64,000 nt of DNA from Robertkochia sediminum (GTDB taxonomy: Bacteria; Bacteroidota; Bacteroidia; Flavobacteriales; Flavobacteriaceae): the NCBI RefSeq assembly GCF_016786255.1, contig NZ_JADMKT010000078.1:1-64000 (forward strand). Direction: 5' to 3'. Shown here piece after piece: positions 21,988 to 31,317 of this stretch (the first letter of the stretch is position 1; every line of letters begins with the position of its first letter). The position numbers and the translations under genes were made by a program. Under the pieces are notes generated by a model that saw only the letters and a program-made list of their open reading frames with translations, searched no databases and was not told where the DNA came from.

Positions 21988-23286
21988 GGTAGTGTTCAGT
22001 TAAGTGTGTCATTTTTATTTTTACTCTAACGCTAATCTTTCTCCGTGAGTCATAGCAAGGATACTTATAACCTTTGTCCAACTTCTGGGTCTGGACCATT
22101 TCTTAGCGGTTCGAACACTTACCAAATATAATAATTTATATAGGGCTCTTTCTGAAGGAAGTGATCCCTTGGTTTTAGTTGCCTTCCTGATCTGTCGGTT
22201 GAAGCCTTCTATGGAGTTGGTCGTATACATGATCTTTCTGATCTCCGGATGATAATTAAAGAAAGTAGAAAGGCCTTCCCAGTTGTTTTTCCAGGAACGC
22301 ACCATGGCAGGGTGTTTCTTTGACCACTTGGATTCAAAGGCTTCTAAAGCTGATTCTCCTTGCTCTAAGGTATTGGCTTTGTAGATCGTTTTCATATCAC
22401 GAACCACTTCTCTGGAGTCTTGATAAGGCACGTAACGCATTGCATTACGTATCTGATGAACAATACAAAGTTGTACGTCAGTTTTAGGAAAGACCGTCTC
22501 TATCGCTTCTTTAAAGCCTTTGAGATTATCGATACTTGCCACCAGGATATCTTCTACTCCTCGGGCTTGCAGGTCGCTTAAAACACTCAGCCAGAACGAA
22601 GCACTTTCCGTCTCAGAGAGGTAGATACCCAACAGATCCTTCTCACCCTCGACATTCATTCCTAAAACCAGATAAGCAGCCATACTTTTGATCTGACCAT
22701 CCTGTTTTACTTTATAGAACAGTGCATCCAGCCAAACAAAGGGATAAACACGATCCAGTGGCCTGCTTCGCCACTCTTCGATCTCAGGCCAGACACGATC
22801 GGTAATGGCTGTAAGCTGGGCTGCAGAAAGCTCCATATCGTACATCTCCTTAATATGAGAGGTGATATCTCGGTAGCTCATTCCCATGGAATACAAGCTC
22901 AGGATCTTGTTCTCTAAAGCCGGTCCAAGACTTCGCTGACGTTTGGGTAAGATCTCCGGATCATAGCTGCCTTCGCGATCTCTTGGGGTATCAATAGGGA
23001 CATCGCCAAAACTAGTCTTGACCTTCTTCTGACCCTTACCATTACGACGGTTGGGACGACTCTCCTTCAAGTGAGCATCCATCTCACCTTCCATAGAGGC
23101 TTCCAGTAACTTCTTCAGTAAAGGCGTAAAGGCACCGTCAGCACCTTCCAGGTCTTTTTAAGCTGATCAAGAGCGTTTTCAAACAGCTCTTCAAGCTCGC
23201 TTTTGGGGTTGGTTTTCTTCTTTGACATGGTGTACATAAGATATTGTTTTAATTAATACTTATGACACACTTTTCTGAACAGACTC
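21988..23286 (-). mobile_element. IS256-family insertion sequence with 8-bp target duplication
   Basis: The direct repeat AGTAATAC occurs at 21980-21987 and 23287-23294. Between them the ends carry inverted repeats: TGTTCAG, 2 variable bases, AAGTGTGTCAT on each side (about 27 bp including mismatches). The 1299-bp element encodes one minus-strand transposase. The clean target duplication means a single, fairly recent insertion. Confidence 0.9.
22021..23228 (-). pseudogene. IS256-family (mutator-type) transposase, frameshifted
   Basis: The main frame (22021-23094) has the IS256 DDE core: D in VWLDALFYKV, D in VASIDNLKGF and E in YTTNSIEGFNRQIRK, with the C/H box LCIVHQIRNAMRYV. The natural start lies at ATG 23228 (MSKKKTNPKSELEELFENALDQLKK). 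That frame leaves the main frame at a run of five A (minus strand of 23155-23159). One extra A would restore the expected continuation DLEGADGAFTPLLKKLLEAS. This is therefore a one-base deletion in a homopolymer, a sequencing error, or less likely a programmed slip. As read, the transposase is broken. Confidence 0.85.
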
Positions 23287-23382
23287 AGTAATACAGCATA
23301 CCTCATGAAATACTATTTGAACAATTCCTTACTGAAAACTGAGAACTTATAACTGCGCACTACAATCCTTAACCAATAACCC

Positions 23383-23452
23383 GTAACCCGTGCCCCGTAA
23401 CCCGTAACCCGTAACCCGTAACCCGTAGCTCGTAACCCGTAACCCGTAACCT
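23383..23452. repeat. Tandem repeat, 7-8 bp unit CCGTAAC, about 9 copies
   Basis: The array lies between the IS256 element and the 3' end of the carboxylase gene; its unit resembles the 12175-12362 array. Confidence 0.85.
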
Positions 23453-23482
23453 TATTACTTGTTAGCTATCACCTATCACCTG

Positions 23483-25111
23483 TTACGTCTGTATCACCCC
23501 CAAATTAAAATCCTTTTCAATAGGGGCGTGGTTGGCAGCTTCGATCCCCATGCTGATCCATTTTCGGGTTTCCAGCGGGTCGATAATAGCGTCTGTCCAC
23601 AGACGTGCCGCCGCATAATACGGCGATACCTGTTCGTCGTATCGTGATTTGATCCTATCGAAAAGTTCTTTCTCTTTCTCTTTTGTGATCTCTTCGCCTT
23701 TCTTCTTCAGTGAAGCCGTTTCGATCTGCAGCAATACCTTGGCTGCCTGGGCACCTCCCATTACGGCGAGCTCGGCACTGGGCCATGCAAAAATGAGACG
23801 CGGATCGTATGCCTTACCGCACATGGCGTAGTTTCCGGCACCATAGGAGTTTCCTACGACTACGGTAAACTTTGGTACGACCGAATTACTCACGGCATTT
23901 ACCATTTTCGCACCGTCCTTAATAATGCCACCGTGTTCCGATTTACTTCCTACCATGAACCCGGTAACATCCTGAAGAAAGACCAGCGGAATTTTCTTCT
24001 GGTTGCAGTTAGCAATAAAGCGCGTCGCCTTATCTGCAGAGTCAGAATAGATCACCCCACCAAACTGCATTTCTCCTTTTTTGGTTCTTACCACCTTACG
24101 CTGGTTGGCCACGATACCAACAGCCCAACCGTTAATGCGGGCATATCCTGTAATAATGGTTTGTCCGTACCCTTCCTTATATGCTTCAAATTCGGAGTTG
24201 TCTACCAATCGGTTAATGATCTCCATCATATCGTATTGATCGCCTCTTGACTTAGGTAGTATGCCATAAAGCTCTTTAGGGTCGGATTTGGGTTTTGCAG
24301 GTGTTTTACGGTTAAATCCTGCCTTGTCAAAATCTCCGATCTTATCCATGATATTACGGATCTTTTGAAGGGCATCCTTATCATCGGCCGCCTTATAGTC
24401 GGTTACACCGCTGATCTCGCTGTGGGTCGTGGCGCCACCCAGGGTTTCATTGTCAATGGTTTCTCCGATGGCCGCTTTCACGAGGTAGCTTCCGGCCAGG
24501 AATATACTCCCGGTCTTGTCTACGATAAGCGCTTCATCGCTCATAATGGGCAGGTAGGCCCCTCCGGCCACACAGCTTCCCATTACAGCAGCGATCTGGG
24601 TGATCCCCATACTGCTCATGATCGCATTGTTTCTGAATATACGTCCGAAATGTTCTTTATCCGGAAAGATCTCATCCTGCATGGGGAGGTATACTCCTGC
24701 GCTGTCTACCAGGTAAATAATAGGCAGTTTATTTTCTATGGCGATCTCCTGGGCTCTGAGGTTCTTTTTTCCTGTAATAGGAAACCAGGCTCCTGCCTTA
24801 ACCGTAGCGTCGTTAGCCACGACCACACACTGTTTTCCGCTTACATAACCAATAACCACGACCACTCCTCCAGATGGACATCCGCCGTGCTCGGCGTACA
24901 TATCCTCCCCGGCAAAGGCACCGATCTCAATATGTTCGGTCTTTTTGTCCAGAAGGAACTCGATACGTTCGCGGGCGGTAAGTTTTCCCTGGTCGTGAAG
25001 CTTGGCAATGCGTTTTTCGCCACCGCCTTTACGCACTTTAGCAAGTCGTCTCTTTAGCTCGGAGAGCAGGAGTTTATTATGGTCCTCGTTCTTATTGAAG
25101 TTGATGTCCAT
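23483..25111 (-). CDS. Acyl-CoA carboxylase, carboxyltransferase (beta) subunit
   Basis: The 542-residue protein has both crotonase-like halves of a biotin-dependent carboxyltransferase. The N half has KLTARERIEFLLD (about 43-55), MYAEHGGCPSGGVVVVIGYV and AAVMGSCVAGGAYLPIMSDE. The C half has VFLQDVTGFMVGSKSEHGGIIKDGAKM (about 390-416) and NSYGAGNYAMCGKAYDPRLIFAWPSAELAVMGG. The size and the ending with FNLGVIQT fit the methylcrotonyl-CoA carboxylase beta group (leucine degradation), but propionyl-CoA or a mixed substrate is possible. The biotin-carboxylase subunit is not in this window, which is unusual for an operon. Confidence 0.9.
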   Translation of the reverse strand: MDINFNKNEDHNKLLLSELKRRLAKVRKGGGEKRIAKLHDQGKLTARERIEFLLDKKTEHIEIGAFAGEDMYAEHGGCPSGGVVVVIGYVSGKQCVVVANDATVKAGAWFPITGKKNLRAQEIAIENKLPIIYLVDSAGVYLPMQDEIFPDKEHFGRIFRNNAIMSSMGITQIAAVMGSCVAGGAYLPIMSDEALIVDKTGSIFLAGSYLVKAAIGETIDNETLGGATTHSEISGVTDYKAADDKDALQKIRNIMDKIGDFDKAGFNRKTPAKPKSDPKELYGILPKSRGDQYDMMEIINRLVDNSEFEAYKEGYGQTIITGYARINGWAVGIVANQRKVVRTKKGEMQFGGVIYSDSADKATRFIANCNQKKIPLVFLQDVTGFMVGSKSEHGGIIKDGAKMVNAVSNSVVPKFTVVVGNSYGAGNYAMCGKAYDPRLIFAWPSAELAVMGGAQAAKVLLQIETASLKKKGEEITKEKEKELFDRIKSRYDEQVSPYYAAARLWTDAIIDPLETRKWISMGIEAANHAPIEKDFNLGVIQT

Positions 25112-25317
25112 TATGCTGTATTTGTTATTGGAAATTCCCTAAAGAAAGGAGGGAAGTGCGCTTTTAGCGAGGTCCCGGTCCTATATGGAATAGGATACCG
25201 CGAAAAGCAGTGCTAAAATACAAAATCAATAGAGAATTAATTCCGTATAATTTTCCTTAATTTTAACGATATTTGCCCACCTCACTAACCAATATAACGA
25301 AACGAAGAAGTATGAGT

Positions 25318-25494
25318 ATGAACAAAAACACAGTTTTGGCCTGGGCCACCTGGATCATGATCATTGTAGGGTTGGGACTAATAGCGCTTGGTGCCTTTCG
25401 CTACCAGGAAGTTGCAGGATACGGATTTGCAGCTGTAGGCCTCGGATTTTTTGCTATTGCCTGGGTATTCAATGCCCTTAAAGGCCGTGTATAG
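25318..25494 (+). CDS. Small CAL67264-like membrane protein
   Basis: The 58-residue protein has two hydrophobic helices (about 6-26 and 33-52) separated by a short loop with FRYQEVAGYG, ending in the basic tail ALKGRV. This resembles the short CAL67264 family membrane proteins found in flavobacteria, of unknown function. An ATG two codons earlier (25312) is an equally possible start. It precedes ettA by 30 bp, in the same direction. Confidence 0.75.
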   Translation: MNKNTVLAWATWIMIIVGLGLIALGAFRYQEVAGYGFAAVGLGFFAIAWVFNALKGRV

Positions 25495-25524
25495 CACTTT
25501 AAAATTTAAAATTACCATTGCCAT

Positions 25525-27219
25525 ATGTCAGACGATAAGAAAGTAATTTTTTCCATGTCGGGTGTCTCCAAGACGTACTCGAGCACGAATAAACAGGTAT
25601 TAAAAGATATCTACCTCAGTTTCTTTTACGGGGCCAAGATCGGGATCCTCGGACTTAATGGTTCCGGGAAATCGACCTTATTAAAGATCATTGCCGGGAT
25701 CGATAAGAACTTCCAGGGTGATGTGGTCTTTGCGCCCGGGTATTCTGTAGGATACCTTGAACAGGAGCCACAGCTCGATGAGGAAAAGACCGTATTGGAG
25801 ATCGTAAAAGAAGGGGTGGCCGAGACCGTTGCTATCCTGGATGAGTACAATAAGATCAACGATATGTTCGGACTTCCTGAGGTGTATGAAGATGCCGACA
25901 AGATGCAGAAGCTTATGGACAGGCAGGCGGAACTCCAGGATAAGATCGACGCTTCTAATGCATGGGAGCTCGACAATAAACTGGAGGTGGCGATGGATGC
26001 CCTGAGAACCCCGGAACCCGATACGCCGATCAAGGTGTTGTCTGGAGGGGAGCGCAGAAGGGTGGCCCTTTGCCGTTTGCTGTTAAAGCAACCCGACGTA
26101 CTGCTGTTGGACGAGCCTACCAACCACCTGGATGCCGAGTCGGTATTATGGTTAGAGCAGCACTTACAACAATACAAAGGAACGGTGATCGCTGTAACCC
26201 ACGACCGTTATTTTCTGGATAATGTGGCAGGATGGATCCTCGAATTAGACAGGGGAGAAGGTATTCCATGGAAGGGGAACTACTCTTCATGGCTGGATCA
26301 GAAAGCCAAGCGCCTGGCTCAGGAGCAAAAGCAGGCCTCTAAGCGACAAAAGACCCTGGAGCGAGAGCTGGAATGGGTGCGAATGGCACCAAAAGGACGT
26401 CAGGCTAAGCAAAAGGCGCGTTTGAACAACTACGACAAACTCCTTAATGAAGATCAGAAGCAGTTGGATGAAAAGCTGGAGATCTACATTCCTAATGGTC
26501 CGCGTCTCGGTACCAACGTGATCGAGGCCAAAGGAGTGGCCAAGGCATTTGGCGACAAGCTCCTTTATGAGGACCTGAACTTTACGCTGCCACAGGCAGG
26601 TATTGTTGGGGTTATCGGACCAAACGGTGCAGGTAAGACTACGATCTTTCGTATGATCATGGGTGAAGAACAACCCGATAAGGGGGAGTTCAAGGTTGGA
26701 GAAACCGTTAAGATCGCCTATGTAGATCAGTCGCATAAGGATATTGATCCTGAGAAAAGCATCTGGGAAAACTTCTCAGATGAGCAGGAACTTATCATGA
26801 TGGGAGGAAGACAGGTGAATTCACGAGCCTACCTAAGCCGCTTCAATTTCTCGGGTAGTGAGCAGAACAAAAAGGTATCTGCCCTTTCCGGTGGGGAGCG
26901 TAACCGACTTCACCTGGCGATGACACTGAAGGAAGAAGGCAACGTACTCCTGCTCGATGAGCCTACCAACGACCTCGATGTGAATACGCTGAGGGCTTTG
27001 GAAGAAGGTCTGGAGAACTTTGCGGGATGTGCCGTGGTGATCTCTCACGACCGTTGGTTCCTCGACAGGATCTGTACGCATATCCTCGCTTTCGAAGGCG
27101 ATTCACAGGTGTACTTCTTTGAAGGAAGCTTCTCTGATTACGAAGAGAATAAGAAAAAACGCCTTGGAGAAGATGTAACTCCGAAACGTATCAAATACAA
27201 AAAGCTCATCAGGGATTAA
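25525..27219 (+). CDS. ettA: ABC-F translation factor, energy-dependent translational throttle EttA
   Basis: EttA binds the ribosomal E site and gates translation by ATP level. The 564 residues contain two ATPase modules with no membrane domain. Module 1 has Walker A GLNGSGKSTLL (about 41-51), signature LSGGERRRVALC and Walker B LLLDEPTNHLDAE. Module 2 has GPNGAGKTTI, LSGGERNRLHLA and LLLDEPTNDLD. The first module carries the EttA arm insertion (residues about 95-140), and the linker between modules is long and basic (KQASKRQKTLERELEWVRMAPKGRQAKQKARL). A strong terminator follows. Confidence 0.95.
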   Translation: MSDDKKVIFSMSGVSKTYSSTNKQVLKDIYLSFFYGAKIGILGLNGSGKSTLLKIIAGIDKNFQGDVVFAPGYSVGYLEQEPQLDEEKTVLEIVKEGVAETVAILDEYNKINDMFGLPEVYEDADKMQKLMDRQAELQDKIDASNAWELDNKLEVAMDALRTPEPDTPIKVLSGGERRRVALCRLLLKQPDVLLLDEPTNHLDAESVLWLEQHLQQYKGTVIAVTHDRYFLDNVAGWILELDRGEGIPWKGNYSSWLDQKAKRLAQEQKQASKRQKTLERELEWVRMAPKGRQAKQKARLNNYDKLLNEDQKQLDEKLEIYIPNGPRLGTNVIEAKGVAKAFGDKLLYEDLNFTLPQAGIVGVIGPNGAGKTTIFRMIMGEEQPDKGEFKVGETVKIAYVDQSHKDIDPEKSIWENFSDEQELIMMGGRQVNSRAYLSRFNFSGSEQNKKVSALSGGERNRLHLAMTLKEEGNVLLLDEPTNDLDVNTLRALEEGLENFAGCAVVISHDRWFLDRICTHILAFEGDSQVYFFEGSFSDYEENKKKRLGEDVTPKRIKYKKLIRD

Positions 27220-27251
27220 GAGGATTCCTGAAGCAAGTTATAAAACAAAAG

Positions 27252-27287
27252 AAAAGCGGATGTCCAATGGGATGTCCGCTTTTTTTG
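27252..27287 (+). terminator. Rho-independent terminator of ettA
   Basis: A 10-bp stem (GCGGATGTCC with GGATGTCCGC, two wobble pairs, loop AATG) followed by seven T. Confidence 0.85.
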
Positions 27288-27337
27288 TTAAAGGGATTTA
27301 CAAGGGTGACAAGAGTAACAGAGGTAACAAGGAGAAA

Positions 27338-27362
27338 GCCCTTCGTAGCTTTAGCGAAGAAA
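27338..27362. repeat. REP-like palindrome, copy 6, inverted
   Basis: The reverse complement of the element at 1375 (CCCTTCGTAGCTTTAGCGAAG). It lies in the 550-bp gap after ettA, next to GGTAACAAGG-like units. Confidence 0.7.
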
Positions 27363-27497
27363 GGTAAAAGAGTAAAGATGCTGTTGTATCAGCCATTAGC
27401 ACTGCTCATATTATTGAAATCGGATCCAATTAATAATTAGAGGGGTAATGCGGCAAGTTATTTCGTGTTTTGAGTTTGAGTTAAGGATGTTCTTATA

Positions 27498-27578
27498 ATT
27501 GCATAACTGCATAACTGCATAACTGCATAACTGCATAACTGCATAACTGCACAACTGCACAACTGCATAACTGCATAA
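27498..27578. repeat. Tandem repeat, 8-bp unit CATAACTG, about 10 copies
   Basis: A near-perfect array, with CACAACTG in two units. The rest of the gap 27363-27497 shows no feature. Confidence 0.9.
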
Positions 27579-27716
27579 CCTCCAATAATGAAGATGCAGA
27601 GGAGGTCATGCAATTAAGAGGTGTGAAAGGCGAATCACGGGTCAGCAGGAGATTTGAGTTAGCTTTGATGTGTCTTTAGTAATTCAGCGATTTTGCAATT
27701 CAGCAATTTTCCAAAA

Positions 27717-27768
27717 CTTCGTACCTCCGTACCTGCGTACCTCCGTACCTCCGTACCTGCGTACCCGT
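27717..27768. repeat. Tandem repeat, 8-bp unit CGTACCTC / CGTACCTG, about 6 copies
   Basis: The array ends 5 bp from the stop codon of the hydrolase gene on the opposite strand. Confidence 0.85.
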
Positions 27769-27772
27769 CAAC

Positions 27773-28513
27773 CTATTCCGGATACCAGTTTCTTAATCTT
27801 ACCTCGGTGACTTCGTTGTTGGCTTCTACGAGTGATTTAAACTTTTCGGTATCGCTCATGTCTGGTCTTCCGCGGTAGTGGTACGGATACACTACTGCGG
27901 GTTTGAATTCGTTCACTGCATCTGCTGCCTGTTCCACGGTCATGGTATAAGGCATGTTCATGCAAACAAAGGCAATATCGATATTTCGTAGTGCCCGCAT
28001 TTCAGGTGTATCTTCGGTATCACCGCTAATGTAGATGCGTTGATCGCCAAGGGTAAGAATATAGCCATTCCCACGCCCTTTAGGGTGGCGGGAGTCTTCG
28101 GTTTCCGGCAGGTTATACATAGGGATGGCTTCGATCCCAATATCGTCGATGACCGTATCCTCTCCGTTATTCATGATCATGATCTCCCGAAACTGATTTC
28201 CCTCCAGCTTATCATAAACGGCTTGAGGCGCTATCAATAGCCCTTGCTCAGTAGCAATGCCATCCAGTGTTTCCTGGTGGAGGTGATCCCCGTGGATATC
28301 TGTGATCAGCACCATATCGGGCTTAGGAAAATTTTGGTAGAGTTCGGCTCCCCCATAGGGGTCTAGATAAATGGTCTTACCGTTGAATTGCAAAACCAGG
28401 GATCCGTGAAGTACCGGATCGATCTGAACCTTGTTAATAGTATCCTGAGCATGGAGGTCAGGATAAGTAGCTAAAAAGAAAAATCCCAGAATGGCGTAAC
28501 CTAAAGAACGCAT
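27773..28513 (-). CDS. Secreted metallo-beta-lactamase-fold hydrolase
   Basis: The start at 28513 gives a signal peptide (MRSLGYAILGFFFLATYPDLHAQ). The mature protein resembles YycJ/UlaG-like metal-dependent hydrolases: LYLDPYGGAELYQNFPKPDMVLITDIHGDHLHQETLD carries the HxDH part of the motif (H-G-D-H), GNGYILTLGDQRIYISGDTEDTPEMRAL has the second metal Asp, and VVYPYHYRGRP the later His. An extended frame reaches 28555 without a better start. The substrate is unknown. It resembles UPF0173 (15212) in fold but is exported. Confidence 0.85.
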   Translation of the reverse strand: MRSLGYAILGFFFLATYPDLHAQDTINKVQIDPVLHGSLVLQFNGKTIYLDPYGGAELYQNFPKPDMVLITDIHGDHLHQETLDGIATEQGLLIAPQAVYDKLEGNQFREIMIMNNGEDTVIDDIGIEAIPMYNLPETEDSRHPKGRGNGYILTLGDQRIYISGDTEDTPEMRALRNIDIAFVCMNMPYTMTVEQAADAVNEFKPAVVYPYHYRGRPDMSDTEKFKSLVEANNEVTEVRLRNWYPE

Positions 28514-28601
28514 AACTTTTTGTTTTAAAGTTAGCAAAATCTTAGCTACTACCACTTTGGGAAGTTATAGGGTAGGGTTTTTGTGCAGATACAACAGCCG
28601 T

Positions 28602-28751
28602 TTATCGTCTTGAACGAAGGCGGTTGTTCTCCTCTTTTAATTTCAAATTGCGGTAAAGTGCTACAACGAGTAGTGCCAAACAGATCACAAAACCGGTGGT
28701 GATCACTGAGGTAAGTCTTGCAAGATGTACGTTGTCTACAAACGTGTTCAT
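28602..28751 (-). CDS. Small single-pass membrane protein, unknown function
   Basis: From ATG 28751 the 49-residue product has a hydrophilic start, one transmembrane helix (about 14-34) and a strongly basic tail (LYRNLKLKEENNRLRSRR), giving a clear cytoplasmic orientation by the positive-inside rule. The open frame continues upstream to 28814, but with less plausible residues. It sits alone between two minus-strand genes. No family is recognised. Confidence 0.45.
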   Translation of the reverse strand: MNTFVDNVHLARLTSVITTGFVICLALLVVALYRNLKLKEENNRLRSRR

Positions 28752-29032
28752 AGTATAAGTATTTAGGTTAAGCTTAAAAGGGGCTTCGGGTATAAAAGTA
28801 CTAAAAATCAACATGACAACCGCTCTTAAGTGGTTGACATATATGTTTTTACGTATGATTTATATAGCGTTTTATCGAATAATTACAAAAAATTCTTCTT
28901 GGGGCGTAAGAAAGAACTTCATTTTGTCTTCATTCTACAAAACCGGAGCTACCCCATTATTGCGAGGTCAAATCTACGATTAATTTCTTTTTTGACAATT
29001 GATGATCAAGGATTTGATCTTGGTGCAGCTCA

Positions 29033-30049
29033 TTATTTTCTTATAAAGTCACTTATGAGATAGGCCATAGCCTTCCCGGTAAGCGCCATTTCTTTAGGGT
29101 TTTGAATATCTGGGGCAGCCTCACAAATATGGAGGTAGGCAGCGTTTTTAGACCTGGAGGCTTGGAATACCATATGTCTCACCATTTCCAAGGATAGTCC
29201 GGAAGGTGTTCTGGCACTACTCGGCATATAGGCAATGGCATCCATATCGACCTCGATCCCGAACTTACCACCTTTAACGAAGGAAATAGATTCATTGACC
29301 TCAAAATCGACTCCCTTATCTTTCCTCACGAACAATTCTTCGAAGGTATTGAAGGCGATCCTGGGTTCCTTGCTCATTTTGGCAAAGAGCTTTTTGGAGG
29401 TATAGTTCTCATGCAATCCGAAAATGAAGTACTTATTCAGGAAGCCTTCAGAAAGCGCCCATGAGAATCCGTTTCCGCTATGTCTTGACTCCCGTTTACG
29501 CAGATCGGTATGGGCGTCGATGTTGAGGGCATTGATCTTGCTTCCGGTAGCAAGGGAGGTCCCTTTGAGTATTCCGTAAGCATTATTATGTCCGCCACCA
29601 ATTACGATGGGTTTTTTACCCGAGGCTACGATCTTTCGAATGATGTCGGTTACGTCTTTATCGATGGCTTCAGTGAGTTTTCTGCATTGAGCAACGAAGG
29701 CATCCCCGGAGTGTCCCTCGAGCTGTGCATAGGCCTTCGTAAAATCAAGATGCCCCAGCACCAAGACCTTTGAAGCCTTGATCATACTGTTGTGTTGTAC
29801 ATTGAGTATGGCTTTTATGGCCACTTCCCAAGCGTAACGCGTCCCCGGAATTCCGTGATTGCCTTGTACGCCAATATCTTCAGATAGTCCCAACAGCACA
29901 TATTTGGCTTCGGAGGCTAATAATTGCTCCTCCAGATCGTCTTCAGGGTTAAGATAGGAGACCTTCTCCCCGAATTTCTGTTCTCCGGGACGAATACTCG
30001 TTAGCAAATGAATTTTTTTTAGGGTGTAAACCTTTAGTTCTGAAGTCAT
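29033..30049 (-). CDS. Formimidoylglutamase-like protein, arginase/agmatinase/HutG superfamily
   Basis: A 338-residue ureohydrolase fold. Manganese-binding blocks are PIVIGGGHNNAYGIL (about 155), NIDAHTDLRKRESRHSG (about 185, DxHxD) and GIEVDMDAIAYMPSSA (about 275, D-x-D). The first motif has GGGHNN where arginases have GGDHS, a feature of the HutG-like branch in Bacteroidota. The expected reaction is hydrolysis of N-formimidoyl-glutamate to glutamate and formamide in histidine degradation. hutI lies 19 kb away (48229), so the pathway is present but not in one operon. Confidence 0.8.
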   Translation of the reverse strand: MTSELKVYTLKKIHLLTSIRPGEQKFGEKVSYLNPEDDLEEQLLASEAKYVLLGLSEDIGVQGNHGIPGTRYAWEVAIKAILNVQHNSMIKASKVLVLGHLDFTKAYAQLEGHSGDAFVAQCRKLTEAIDKDVTDIIRKIVASGKKPIVIGGGHNNAYGILKGTSLATGSKINALNIDAHTDLRKRESRHSGNGFSWALSEGFLNKYFIFGLHENYTSKKLFAKMSKEPRIAFNTFEELFVRKDKGVDFEVNESISFVKGGKFGIEVDMDAIAYMPSSARTPSGLSLEMVRHMVFQASRSKNAAYLHICEAAPDIQNPKEMALTGKAMAYLISDFIRK

Positions 30050-30174
30050 TGCGTAAAAATTATTCTGAAATCTGTACGAAAATAATCTAAAATAAAATTT
30101 TGCACGTATATATTACGATATTTAAGTGATCAAAGTTAAACTATTAACGCCCCATATTAATTAAAAACAACATT

Positions 30175-31083
30175 ATGACCGACACAAAGAACAATAACGG
30201 ATTAAAAGTGATCGCAGGATTACTTGCTGCCGCGTTGCTTGCCACTGTTTTTTACACAGTAAGTCTTTACAACGACAAGAAGGAGACTACAGCTAAGCTT
30301 ACGGAGGAAAAGAGCCTGGTTATTGAAGATCTTAACAACCTGAAGTCTGATTACGACAGGGTGATCTCTGAAAGTGAGATGACCAACGAGCAATTGGTTG
30401 AGGCCAGAAATAAGATCTCTGCTTATATCGATTCTGTGAAATCTATGAAGGCCGATATCAGTTCCCTTTCAAGATACCGTCGTCAGGTTCGTCAGCTTAC
30501 CAAAGAGCGTGAGTACCTGTTGGCTCAGAACGACTCTTTGAGATCGTCTAACGCCCTTCTTGCTATGGAGGTAGACAGCACTAAAGTTGCTCTTGAAGAG
30601 CAGTCTATGTTCACCGACTCGCTTTTAGTTCAGAATACACAACTTGCAAAGGTTGTTGAGACCGGGTCTGCACTTGGACTAAGTAAGTTCACTGTAGAGG
30701 CCGTTAAAGAGCGTAACAGCGGAAAACTTGTAACCGTAACCAACAACCGTCGTGCAGACAAGATCAAGATCTGCTATACGGTACTTGCTAACCGTATCGC
30801 TAAGCCGGGAGCTAAGCAATTCTACATCCAGGTGTCTGATCCAAGCGGACAGATCCTCGGAGAGCGTGCTGTTGCCGCTACTCAGGGTGAAGAAGAAGGT
30901 GAAGAAGCTGCAAGCATCACTTACAGCAAAGCTTCAAGCTTCTACTATGAGAATACCGATCTTGATGTTTGTGACTTCATCAGCAAGCCTGCAGATGCAG
31001 ACTTCCCAGAAGGGAGCTACAACGTAGTGGTATTCGACGAAAAACTAAGAGAACTCGGATCTGCTCAGTTCACACTGAAGTAA
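30175..31083 (+). CDS. Membrane-anchored coiled-coil protein, unknown function
   Basis: The 302 residues show an N-terminal transmembrane anchor (about 11-29), a long coiled coil (about 35-155, rich in E, K, L and Q with heptads) and a C-terminal beta-rich domain (about 165-302: KFTVEAVKERNSGKLVTVTNNRRADKIKICYTVLANRI ... YIQVSDPSGQILGERA). This domain arrangement is common in Bacteroidota hypothetical proteins. Its function is unknown. A terminator follows at 31107, and the coding sequence looks biased to frequent codons, suggesting good expression. Confidence 0.75.
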   Translation: MTDTKNNNGLKVIAGLLAAALLATVFYTVSLYNDKKETTAKLTEEKSLVIEDLNNLKSDYDRVISESEMTNEQLVEARNKISAYIDSVKSMKADISSLSRYRRQVRQLTKEREYLLAQNDSLRSSNALLAMEVDSTKVALEEQSMFTDSLLVQNTQLAKVVETGSALGLSKFTVEAVKERNSGKLVTVTNNRRADKIKICYTVLANRIAKPGAKQFYIQVSDPSGQILGERAVAATQGEEEGEEAASITYSKASSFYYENTDLDVCDFISKPADADFPEGSYNVVVFDEKLRELGSAQFTLK

Positions 31084-31106
31084 TCCACTCTTTATATACA
31101 CGCAAG

Positions 31107-31140
31107 AAAAAGCCGGTTCTTTTAAGGACCGGCTTTTTTT
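31107..31140 (+). terminator. Rho-independent terminator of the coiled-coil protein gene
   Basis: AAAGCCGGT pairs with ACCGGCTTT in a long stem, flanked by an A-run and seven T. Confidence 0.85.
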
Positions 31141-31144
31141 ATTT

Positions 31145-31229
31145 AAAAGGTAACAGGTAACAGGTAACAGGTAACAGGTAACAGGTAACAGGTAACAGGT
31201 AACAGGTAACAGGTAACAGGTAACAGGTA
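31145..31229. repeat. Tandem repeat, 7-bp unit AGGTAAC, about 12 copies
   Basis: A near-perfect 7-bp array directly after the terminator; it is followed by GAGGTGAA units and REP-like copy 7 (31255-31282). Confidence 0.92.
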
Positions 31230-31254
31230 AAGAGGTGAAGGGGTAAAGGGGTAA

Positions 31255-31282
31255 AGCCCTTCTTTGCTAAAGCTACCAAGGG
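31255..31282. repeat. REP-like palindrome, copy 7
   Basis: CCCTTCTTTGCTAAAGCTACCAAGGG-type variant of the element at 1375, again preceded by GGTAAAG. Confidence 0.65.
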
Positions 31283-31317
31283 TAAGAAGGTAAAGAGAAA
31301 GGGTGGAAAGTTTAATT

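Noticed and set aside
24365-25057. 230-codon plus-strand frame opposite the acyl-CoA carboxylase gene
   Set aside because: Shadow of a strongly conserved carboxyltransferase coding region; no family pattern.
27390-27430. CCATTAGCACTGCT, resembling the -7 region of the RNA units
   Set aside because: The CCACA and CAACA boxes are missing at the required 21/33-bp spacing, so this is only a chance partial match.
28830-29063. 77-codon plus-strand frame near the formimidoylglutamase 3' end
   Set aside because: Low-complexity AT-rich translation, partly antisense to the end of the enzyme gene.
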